Of a DNA stretch of 14,206 nt, positions 5,653-12,808 are shown piece by piece. Each line of letters starts with the position of its first letter. Position 1 is the stretch's first letter. Position numbers and translations under genes: made by a program. The notes under the pieces were generated by a model. It was not told the DNA's origin, did not search any database, and saw only the letters and a list, made by a program, of their open reading frames with translations. Source of the DNA: JADHUC01 sp964617665 (GTDB taxonomy: Bacteria > Planctomycetota > Planctomycetia > Pirellulales > Pirellulaceae); NCBI GenBank assembly GCA_964617665.1, contig CAZUAH010000355.1:1-14206 (forward strand), written 5' to 3'.

Positions 5653-7068
5653 TCACTCTTGTTGCAGGTGCTGCAGCCAGACCTCCGTCTTGACGCGGTT
5701 TCGATTGTGCTGGTATCCGCCAGCGTTGATGCCGCGCGTGTACAACAGCATCGGCCTATCCGTCGGCGCATGCCAGCACCAGCGTTCGATGCTGGGTAGC
5801 CAGTGTGGCATATGGGGGTCGATTGGGCACACCAGTTCCGAATGGCGAACGGTACCGTCGGCTCCGACGAGTATACGGACCAATTCGATGCCTTTCGTTC
5901 CCCAGGCTCGCTGGTTCTTCGGTGCTACCATCAAGACCGCCTCGATCGTCCCGTCGCGGTGACGGGAAACCTGGCCACAATGCAGGATGTGAAATCCGGG
6001 CAGGACCGAACGAACAGCTTGGTCCAGGGGAATGCCCGTCCAGTCTGTCGAGTCACTGTGATGGAACAGTTGGGCGGTTCTTTTCAAGAGATTGTGGACG
6101 ATCACCCATGGCTGATCGTTCTCGTCAACTGCCGCATTGGACAACAGTATCTTATGGTAGTAAGAATGCGCCGGACCGGCCGCGCCCCCGTACTTCGCTT
6201 CGATCCGCTCCGGCTGCATCGTGTCACTTTCGATACGTTTCAACTCGGCGCCGGGCGCAGGCAATTCGAGCGGCCCGTCTTTGCCAAACTGCTGCCAAGT
6301 CTCACCTGAATCGTCCGAGTACAGATGGGAGGCCCCGTAATAGCGGGCGTTGGGGCCAACGTCCGGCACCGGCAGGGTATTCGACATGACCACGTGCAGC
6401 CGACCAGTCGGTCCCGCTTCGATCGAGTTCGTCACCCAACTGTGTTCCGAGACCGCACACGACGCAAGCGTTCGTGGCTCGGACCAATTCCCATCCTTCG
6501 CGCGCCGGCAATAGTGAACTCGCGCGTTACGGCCACCCGGTTCGCATCGGTACGTCAGGTGGAGCGTACCTTCCCGGTCACAAACAAGGCTCGGATACGT
6601 CGCCGCCTGCCCAATCGCCCGGCCGTCTTCGACTGGCTCCCAGTTTGCCTTGTCGGGCGGCATGCGGTAGTGCGCGAACGTGCCGTGATGGGCGCCGATC
6701 AACAGGTGCAATGTGCCGTCAGTATCCGTGGTCATCGCAGCACCGCAGTGGTTGTCCCTGCGAACGTCGCCCACGGTGCCTTCGCGCACGATCTTCGTCC
6801 CCGCTGGGTCGACCAATGCCCAGCGATTCTGTCGGTCGCTGTCAATCCACGTGCAGACCGCGTGTCCCTGTCGTCGCGCGATCTTGTTGCTCATCACATA
6901 AGCCGTGCCCCTATCGCCACCGCTTTCGCTGAGCAGTATCGTACGGCCGCCTTTGCCGTCGCGCTGTCGCGCTAAGACCTGCGTCTTCAGCGCCAGCGAA
7001 GTTGCCCCTGCCCCAACGACCTTCAAGAATTCACGGCGATTTCGAGTTGTTGCCCTTGTGTTGCTCAT
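5653..7068 (-). CDS. Tat-exported BNR_4 beta-propeller protein, possible PL24/PL25-like lyase
   Basis: ATG 7068 has GAGG (7076-7079) seven bases upstream; a GTG at 7074 would add two residues but has no spacing for that SD. The product has 471 residues. A Tat signal is clear (NRREFLKVVGAGATSLAL, R11-R12). The rest is a propeller-like chain of repeated D-x-x-G-x-L-H-L strands (TDTDGTLHLLIG, CDREGTLHLTYR, TGRLHVVMSN) with one good Asp-box, SDDSGETW (251-258). The pattern fits the BNR_4 domain, which includes the seven-bladed ulvan lyases of families PL24 and PL25. H107 (DNHCG), H127/H128 (GAHHG) and Y173 (LTYR) have spacings like the catalytic His-His-Tyr set I recall for those lyases. A lyase role is inferred, and the substrate need not be ulvan. 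It is last in the run, 10 bp behind the toroid gene, so probably translationally coupled. Confidence 0.75.
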   Translation of the reverse strand: MSNTRATTRNRREFLKVVGAGATSLALKTQVLARQRDGKGGRTILLSESGGDRGTAYVMSNKIARRQGHAVCTWIDSDRQNRWALVDPAGTKIVREGTVGDVRRDNHCGAAMTTDTDGTLHLLIGAHHGTFAHYRMPPDKANWEPVEDGRAIGQAATYPSLVCDREGTLHLTYRCEPGGRNARVHYCRRAKDGNWSEPRTLASCAVSEHSWVTNSIEAGPTGRLHVVMSNTLPVPDVGPNARYYGASHLYSDDSGETWQQFGKDGPLELPAPGAELKRIESDTMQPERIEAKYGGAAGPAHSYYHKILLSNAAVDENDQPWVIVHNLLKRTAQLFHHSDSTDWTGIPLDQAVRSVLPGFHILHCGQVSRHRDGTIEAVLMVAPKNQRAWGTKGIELVRILVGADGTVRHSELVCPIDPHMPHWLPSIERWCWHAPTDRPMLLYTRGINAGGYQHNRNRVKTEVWLQHLQQE

Positions 7069-7078
7069 CAGCACACCT

Positions 7079-9196
7079 CTACTCGATGATGGTCGTCATG
7101 CTGTCGAAATCAACTCGCACCGCGTTGGCACCAATCCGACACGTGGTCTGGTTCCCGTCAACACTAAATCGCACGCGCCCGGCCCATCCTTCCGTTTCGC
7201 TCGCGGGTTGGTTGAGTAACGTCACGATGCAGGCCCAATCGCCTTGGTCCGGCAGAGCCTTCGAATCATGGTCGCCAATCAAACTGAACCACTCCACCAG
7301 TTTGGGAACGCGGCCGGTACCTTGCGTCAGATCGCGGTACCGGACAAGGTTGTCGCGTCCCTCAGTACGACAGACAACATATCCCGCCCGATCGCCAACA
7401 TTCAGCCAATCGGTACGCCATTCGTGTGTCTTTGCCTCTCCGCCCGCACCGACGAGTCGTTGTGTGCCGAATCGGCCATGCAAAATGCGCTCATTCGTCC
7501 CGAGATCGTATTCGTGCCCCACGACACCCGTCTCGCGTGATGTGACGCCAAAACCCTCCTCGGTCGTCAGCCGCTCGATGTACACAGTCACGTCGCTGGG
7601 CAGCGAAGCGAACGCGAAGTCCTGCGTGACTTGGCCGCCGAGGCGTTTCAAGCGTCCCGTGACGGCAAAACGATCGGCACCGATCGTGTGGTTCAATTCT
7701 GCCAACTCGGCGTAGCGCCCGGACGGCTCCTTGCCGTTGATAAGGCCCAAGTACGAGGCAAAGTGCGGCCAGACAACCCAGTTGCCGTTGGTAGGCATTG
7801 CTATCGCGATACGCTTCGGACCCCAGGTAAAGGAAGCGAACTTGGTGGGTGTCCGGTGGAGGATCGCTCTGGCATATTTCAGGTACCTCACGCCAGTGCA
7901 TGCGCGGTCGAATTCCATTTTCGTTACTGGCGGCGCTCCTTCACTGGAGACGGCATGGAGGAGATAACAGGCGATCAGCCGCGTTGCGCACAGACCGCCG
8001 TACTCGATGTCACGACGGACGTTGTAGTAACCGCCCTCGGCTTTCTGAAGCCGCCGCAACCAGTCCAAGGCCGTTTCCTCCAGGTAGGCTGCTCGGCCAT
8101 CGTCGGCCAAGGCACCCAGTCCTGCGTACATCACGATGTCGGTGGCCTGGGAGTGAAATGTCTTCCAGTCGTTGCCGCCGAAGTACACCGGTGCACCGTC
8201 CCACGCCGAGCAAGCCAATAGCACGTCGAACGCCTCGCCAACATGGTGAAAGCAAGCTCGTGGGGCCGGAGTGTCGACTATGGCATAGTGACACGCGCTC
8301 TCCAAGAGCATCGCCACCGTGGTCTTCAGGTAGCCGACGTGTACCAGCCGGTGGTTTTCGACAGTGAAGTCCGGGTGAGCATTCACGGTCGTCACCCACT
8401 GGCCAATCGGTCGATCGAAGTCGCCGGGCGTCTCGTCAGCTTGGTCCGCAGCGACCGACAGGCTGTTGTACATGTATCGGCGCGCGGCTTCGTCCCATTT
8501 CGCGGCCCGTGGATGATCGCACATCATGTTGGCGGCCAAGGCGAGCAGCGTTGAATTCCATGCGTTTTCCTCGGCGCCCGTGTCGCCGTACTCGCTGCTC
8601 TTGGGCTTGGCGGAAATGAACCGGTCGGCCTCGAATTCGATCAACCGAGCGACGGACCGTTTTAATTCGTCGTCCAAATGAGGCCAGATGAACCAACCTG
8701 CCATGCCCATCGCTCGAGCCCACATCGCCGACTGCCATTGGTTTCCCCACGGCTTGCCGTCAAGACACGCACCGCCGCCGGTCACGTGGGCTTGCGTCAG
8801 ATATCGAAGCGCCGCAGTGGCCTCCTGCCGACAACGCAAGCGTGCCGCGATGTCTTCTGCACCTGTCGCCGATTTCACTTCGCTCAAGAAGGCATTGACC
8901 ATCGCCGCATATGTTATGGGCCGAACGTCGTTTTCCAGGTGGCCGCCGCGCCCGTAATAGCCCCAATCCGAATGCCCCGGCACACGCTGGAATCGCGCCG
9001 CGAGAATTATGGCCCATTGTTGAATGGAATCATAATAACCCTCCATCAGCGCTTGCTCTCGTGGGCTTGCCGGTTTGGCCAGGGCCAACTCAGGCGAAAG
9101 CGGCCGAACGGTGGACGGGAGATCCATACTCTGCACGACCGTGTCAGCAGAAGCCCCAGCGAGACTGCAGAGTAGTAGGAGAATAGCGTTTGACAT
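7079..9196 (-). CDS. Secreted alpha/alpha-toroid protein, lyase-like, function unproven
   Basis: ATG 9196 starts a 705-residue protein. Residues 1-17 (MSNAILLLLCSLAGASA) are a short signal peptide with an ASA-type cleavage site; no positive charge is visible at the N-terminus, which is unusual. The SD is weak (GGGAA). Residues about 45-430 are helix-rich with repeated aromatic pairs, as in (alpha/alpha) toroid enzymes such as heparinase-type and alginate lyases. Conspicuous polar motifs are WGYYGRGGHLENDVRP (78-93), GNQWQSAMWA (151-160), EENAWNSTLLA (209-219), NAHPDFTVENHRLVHVGY (272-289) and FGGNDWKTFHSQ (339-350); the Asn, His and Tyr residues there could form a lyase site. Residues after about 450 are strand-rich, as in the C-terminal beta-sandwich of such lyases. 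I cannot assign a CAZy family. Stop and next start are 10 bp apart, so it probably acts with the BNR_4 protein on one polysaccharide. Confidence 0.65.
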   Translation of the reverse strand: MSNAILLLLCSLAGASADTVVQSMDLPSTVRPLSPELALAKPASPREQALMEGYYDSIQQWAIILAARFQRVPGHSDWGYYGRGGHLENDVRPITYAAMVNAFLSEVKSATGAEDIAARLRCRQEATAALRYLTQAHVTGGGACLDGKPWGNQWQSAMWARAMGMAGWFIWPHLDDELKRSVARLIEFEADRFISAKPKSSEYGDTGAEENAWNSTLLALAANMMCDHPRAAKWDEAARRYMYNSLSVAADQADETPGDFDRPIGQWVTTVNAHPDFTVENHRLVHVGYLKTTVAMLLESACHYAIVDTPAPRACFHHVGEAFDVLLACSAWDGAPVYFGGNDWKTFHSQATDIVMYAGLGALADDGRAAYLEETALDWLRRLQKAEGGYYNVRRDIEYGGLCATRLIACYLLHAVSSEGAPPVTKMEFDRACTGVRYLKYARAILHRTPTKFASFTWGPKRIAIAMPTNGNWVVWPHFASYLGLINGKEPSGRYAELAELNHTIGADRFAVTGRLKRLGGQVTQDFAFASLPSDVTVYIERLTTEEGFGVTSRETGVVGHEYDLGTNERILHGRFGTQRLVGAGGEAKTHEWRTDWLNVGDRAGYVVCRTEGRDNLVRYRDLTQGTGRVPKLVEWFSLIGDHDSKALPDQGDWACIVTLLNQPASETEGWAGRVRFSVDGNQTTCRIGANAVRVDFDSMTTIIE

Positions 9197-9253
9197 GCAA
9201 TGTTCCCGCCGTCGTCTTCAATTGCCAGCTCCCAATCCCCCCAACATCCTCAG

Positions 9254-10990
9254 TCAGTGGCCACGAGGCGCGTGCCATTTGGGATGGTGGTTTCGCTCGT
9301 AGATCTCCCTGATGATCTCGTTCGCCGCCGCATTGTACCATCCGTGGAACGAGAGGATGTCGCCGCGCCGGACCAATTCCACGCATCTCTGGATATGGTC
9401 CGGATCGGTGTGCTTGAAGTGCTGCATGAGGTTCATGCTGAACGCGTCCGGCCAAAGATGTTGGATCCGCGGTGATGTCTCGCTCAACGGCACAGAACAT
9501 GCCCAATACAGTTCGGTTTCGTGTTCTGGAATGAGCATGCAGTCAGGATGACGTTTGGCCAGTTCCGCAAAGATCTCATGAGGTAAAACCTCCCAACGGA
9601 CATTTTTCCATTTGCCCGTCGTCGGGTCCTTTGCGTACTCGCTGGCAACATTGCTGTCGATGTAGAACAGCGTGCAGCCCCAGCGGCGCTTGGCATATGC
9701 GACCTTCTCGTCGAGCAGATCAATGATGCCTTGAACGTCGATCGCTTTATCCGCGGTCCATAGCATTGTCTGCCGGTATTTGAACGGTCGCTTGTTGGGC
9801 GGCCCTTCCGGATCGTGTTCCGGATGGAGGTCGAGCCGCTGGGGACGAATACAGACACCGGTTCGCAGTCCCGCGTCGGCGAAAACATTGAACCACTGAT
9901 CCGCAATGGCGTCCATCTCGGGCGCAGCTTCTGCAATTCTATCCGGCGAACCGAGGTAGCTGATCGCATGGGGCCACTCCTGCCCCTCCACGGACCAGCA
10001 GATCATGCCCTGAGCATTCATCCCCCGACAGATCTCGACGCTCCTGTGGGCAAAGTCCATCGCGGCTTCCGCGAAATGGGTTCTTCCCTCCTCGGTCGTC
10101 ACGTCGATCTTTCCGCCGCCGAAGATCCAACCGCGAGGATTCGTCGTCTTCCCGGCAGTACCAGAACCGAGATGCGAGGAAGATGGATGCAAAGCCGCGA
10201 TCGCGCGGCGATCCGGCCACTCGGGGCGCTGCATCGGATGCTTTTTGGCGAAGGCTTGATAGATGTCCTGTACCAGCCTGTAAGAGTCGGCACCCAGATC
10301 GCTGCCGGGGCCGAAACGCAACGAGACCTTCGTTGTCACATCTTGTCCCGGCGACACGTCACCGATCCGCAACGCCAGTCTCTTGCCCGTGCCCCAGCCA
10401 ATGCTGGCGTTCTTGATTGGATCCAAAAGACAAGCGGCAACGACGACGCGTCCATAGTCGGCCATGGCTACGGCAGGTGCCCCGGCTTTCGTCATCACGG
10501 CCCAGTCCTTCGACCAGGCGTACCCTTTCGGCGTCTCGGGAAACTCGAAACCGCCGGTCAACCAGATCGTCATTCGCACGATCTTCTTGTCGGTTGAGTT
10601 CTTGACTTGAACGTCAAGTTCGATGCAGTCCTCGGTCTCCTTGAAAGCGATGGCGTAATGCCCCCACTGATGCTCGACCGTCAGTGCCTTGCCGCTGTCC
10701 TCGTACTTCTGCGCCGTCGGACGAGTCATCCAATGGAAGTCAGGGCGCTTCTCCTCGCCGTCCTCCAGCCAATCGAAATGGTAGAGCTTCGGCAGCGAAT
10801 CCTGCAGCAGTTGATCGGAGCCCGCGCGGATCGACAATGCCCCGTTCTGATTCAACTGCATTGTCAGCAGATCATCGCCTGCGGCGCGACGGGATGAGAC
10901 GGCAAGTCCACACAGGACGATCAGAAAAGCCGACGTGTGAATCAGGTGGACGGCCGTGGGGTGTTCCCCCCTAGCGGGGGGGTGCGGCAC
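9254..10990 (-). CDS. Secreted TIM-barrel glycoside-hydrolase-like protein, start uncertain
   Basis: The frame is open from GTG 10990, inside a palindromic repeat, to the stop at 9254 (578 codons). No ordinary start codon follows until M44, which lies after the signal peptide, so either the GTG is used or the native start was overwritten by the repeat. Residues 17-38 (IHTSAFLIVLCGLAVSS, then RRAAG) are a signal peptide. Residues about 40-235 look like a beta-rich N-terminal domain. From about 255 the pattern suggests a barrel: GMICWSVEGQEWPH (328-341), GVCIRPQRLDL (378-388), CTLFYIDSN (439-447) and CMLIPEHE (484-491), with acidic residues at strand ends (D445, E489 or E491) that could be catalytic. 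The whole is reminiscent of large secreted glycoside hydrolases without a family I can name. It is 57 bp upstream of the toroid gene. Confidence 0.6.
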   Translation of the reverse strand: MPHPPARGEHPTAVHLIHTSAFLIVLCGLAVSSRRAAGDDLLTMQLNQNGALSIRAGSDQLLQDSLPKLYHFDWLEDGEEKRPDFHWMTRPTAQKYEDSGKALTVEHQWGHYAIAFKETEDCIELDVQVKNSTDKKIVRMTIWLTGGFEFPETPKGYAWSKDWAVMTKAGAPAVAMADYGRVVVAACLLDPIKNASIGWGTGKRLALRIGDVSPGQDVTTKVSLRFGPGSDLGADSYRLVQDIYQAFAKKHPMQRPEWPDRRAIAALHPSSSHLGSGTAGKTTNPRGWIFGGGKIDVTTEEGRTHFAEAAMDFAHRSVEICRGMNAQGMICWSVEGQEWPHAISYLGSPDRIAEAAPEMDAIADQWFNVFADAGLRTGVCIRPQRLDLHPEHDPEGPPNKRPFKYRQTMLWTADKAIDVQGIIDLLDEKVAYAKRRWGCTLFYIDSNVASEYAKDPTTGKWKNVRWEVLPHEIFAELAKRHPDCMLIPEHETELYWACSVPLSETSPRIQHLWPDAFSMNLMQHFKHTDPDHIQRCVELVRRGDILSFHGWYNAAANEIIREIYERNHHPKWHAPRGH

Positions 10991-11014
10991 CGGGGGGGCG
11001 CCCGCACCCCCCGC
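10964..11014. repeat. GC-rich palindromic repeat bordering the assembly gap
   Basis: GCGGGGGGGTGCGG (10974-10987) pairs with CCGCACCCCCCGC (11002-11014), one G-C unit shorter, with a GC-rich loop. It is preceded by runs of C and CTAGC. It covers the apparent start codon of the TIM-barrel gene. Runs of six and seven G/C and the long stem would explain why the assembly breaks just after it. Confidence 0.75.
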
Positions 11015-11024
11015 NNNNNNNNNN
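11015..11024. other. Assembly gap (10 N)
   Basis: Ten undetermined bases, lying between two palindromes. The true gap size is unknown; a run of exactly 10 N is often a placeholder. Confidence 0.99.
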
Positions 11025-11091
11025 GTAGTCCCGCCTTCAGGCGGTCTTCAGCAACGTTCTGCGCACCGGAACCGCCTGAAGGCGGCACTAC
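11025..11091. repeat. Palindromic repeat with CCGCCTTCAGGCGG core
   Basis: A 21-bp arm at 11025-11045 and its reverse complement at 11071-11091 differ at one base (position 11030). The loop is 25 nt. Each arm also contains its own smaller palindrome, CCGCC-TTCA-GGCGG. It lies downstream of the amidohydrolase gene. From memory, arms of this type are scattered through planctomycete intergenic DNA. Confidence 0.85.
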
Positions 11092-11178
11092 GAACCAGTT
11101 TATGCATCCGCAAATGCTCATTTCACACCTCGCAACAGCGACTTGAATTCACCCGGTCTGCTACACGTGTCTTCCTGC

Positions 11179-12624
11179 TTACGACTCGTCTTTCGGCAGA
11201 GGCGAGGATTGGCCGTCCGGGACGGGCGACTTGTAGGGTTGGCCTCCCGTCTTCTCGGCGAATTCCGCTTTCGCTTTCTTCAGCAGTTCTGCATCGGCTA
11301 GAAGATCGACCCCTGTGACCGCGATTAGCTTGGTGGCCGTGACAGCGCCTCGGATTCCGGCATCGCTGGCCTGGCAGGCGGTGACGGCCCAACTGTGCCA
11401 GGGGACGCTCTGTGCGGTGGTGGCCATCCGGAATCCAACGGTGGGCGTGATCCAGGAGACTTCGGCCACGTCGGTCGAACCGCCGAACGGTGCTTCCGGC
11501 TCCGGATCCAATGGCATGATCGTGTTGTCGAAGCCTTCTTCTGCGATTCCAATAGACCGCTGTAGAGTGCGGCCAAACTGCTGATCCTCGTCCGTAAACA
11601 TTGGCGGTCCCACGGCCTCCAAGTGCTCCTGCAGCCTTTCCTGGAGTGTTCGCAGCAGCAAGTATTCATGGCACCCGGTTAGCAGCGTGACTTTGTGCGT
11701 GGTTTCGGTCGCGATGGCGGCGCCTCTGGCGACCTTCAGGATGCGTTCGTACAAGCGTTCGACCGACTCGCGGTTCACGTCGCGAGCGTAGTACCAAACC
11801 TTGGCGTAGTTGGGCACGACGTTGGGGGCATCGCCGGCTGCGGGGATGACATAATGAATCCGCGTCGTCGGCTCGACGTGCTCGCGCATGAGGTTCACGC
11901 CGTAGTTCATCAGTTCCACTGCATCCAGCGCGCTGCGACCATCCCACGGATTCACTGCACCGTGCGCCGACTGGCCGAAGAACTCGACCTGGAAGTTGTT
12001 CATCGCCAAACCGGGATTGTTCTTTACCCCGTTCATGTCAGATGGATGCCAGTCGACGGCCGCGTCCAAGTCATCAAAGACGCCGGCCTTGGCCATGTAG
12101 ACCTTGCCGACCAGCGTTTCTTCGGCAGGACACCCGTACAGACGAACGGTCCCCGTTATCCCGCGAGCCTCCATCGTTCGCTTCACGGCGATCGCTCCAC
12201 AAACCGATGCCGCCCCGAAAACGTTATGCCCGCATCCTTGTCCGCTGGTCACGCCATCCTTCCTCGGCTCCCGTCGAGGCACCGCCTCGTTTCCCACACC
12301 GGGCAGAGCGTCGTACTCGGCCAGGATGCCAATGATTGGTTGCCCCGTCCCGTACGTCGCGATGAAGGCTGTAGGCATACCGCTAACCTTGCGCTGCACC
12401 TTGAAGCCCTCCCGCTCCAAGACGTCAGTGAGAAGGGCCACCGATTTGTGCTCGCGCAGAGCCGTTTCGGAGTACTTCCAGAGCTCGAGAGACAGGTGAC
12501 GGACTTGAGGTTCCAGTTTGCCTACAGCGTCGATAGCGGCCTGTCTCGCTGGCGGCGTATCCTGGGATAGACCCGCACTAGCGGGCAAGATGATAAGCAT
12601 CGACAAAAAAGCAAGTAGCTTCAC
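11179..12624 (-). CDS. Secreted M20-family amidohydrolase, AbgB-like
   Basis: I chose GTG 12624 because GGAGG lies six bases before it; the ATG at 12645 has only a poor SD. This gives 481 residues starting MKLLAFLSMLIILPASAGLSQ, a typical signal peptide. The M20 metallopeptidase/amidohydrolase signatures are in order: AEYDALPGVG (about 102-111), GQGCGHN (128-134), CPAEET (165-170), VDWHPSD (191-197), the dimerisation-domain GQSAHGA (217-223), GGSTDVAEVSWITPT (381-395) and WHSWAV (409-414). These fit the AbgB branch, whose model member cleaves p-aminobenzoyl-glutamate with AbgA. The two-metal site looks complete. No AbgA partner is nearby. Export argues for another amide substrate, for example an N-acyl or amide-modified sugar, but this is inference. 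Length is normal for the family. Confidence 0.85.
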   Translation of the reverse strand: MKLLAFLSMLIILPASAGLSQDTPPARQAAIDAVGKLEPQVRHLSLELWKYSETALREHKSVALLTDVLEREGFKVQRKVSGMPTAFIATYGTGQPIIGILAEYDALPGVGNEAVPRREPRKDGVTSGQGCGHNVFGAASVCGAIAVKRTMEARGITGTVRLYGCPAEETLVGKVYMAKAGVFDDLDAAVDWHPSDMNGVKNNPGLAMNNFQVEFFGQSAHGAVNPWDGRSALDAVELMNYGVNLMREHVEPTTRIHYVIPAAGDAPNVVPNYAKVWYYARDVNRESVERLYERILKVARGAAIATETTHKVTLLTGCHEYLLLRTLQERLQEHLEAVGPPMFTDEDQQFGRTLQRSIGIAEEGFDNTIMPLDPEPEAPFGGSTDVAEVSWITPTVGFRMATTAQSVPWHSWAVTACQASDAGIRGAVTATKLIAVTGVDLLADAELLKKAKAEFAEKTGGQPYKSPVPDGQSSPLPKDES

Positions 12625-12686
12625 GGTCTTCCTCCGAAATCTCATTCTTCAAGAGCGGCGTAGAAGGCGTACATCCTTTGTTCGCT

Positions 12687-12756
12687 CGTTCCCAAGCTCC
12701 GCTTGGGAACGCACTCTCTGGAAGCTCTGCTTCACTTCTCGCGAAGCGAAGCTTGG
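12687..12756. repeat. TTCCCAAGC/GCTTGGGAA palindromic repeat cluster
   Basis: CGTTCCCAAGC (12687-12697) and GCTTGGGAACG (12701-12711) form a perfect 11-bp stem with a TCC loop. A second small hairpin, GAAGC-TCT-GCTTC, follows at 12721-12733, and GCTTGGGAACC recurs near 12751. The cluster lies in the space between the esterase and amidohydrolase genes. Similar TTCCCAAGC repeats occur, as I recall, in many planctomycete and cyanobacterial genomes. Confidence 0.75.
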
Positions 12757-12808
12757 GAACCAAGCGTCGAAGGCTGGCAGGGAGCAACGGCTATCTCTCC
12801 GCCGTTTC

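Noticed and set aside
5805..6389. Long plus-strand frames opposite the BNR_4, toroid and barrel genes
   Set aside because: They are rich in Arg, Pro and Ser, show no motif or SD, and are explained as antisense frames of high-GC genes.
11025..11091. CRISPR-like repeat
   Set aside because: There is one palindrome pair only, with no regular spacer array and no cas gene.
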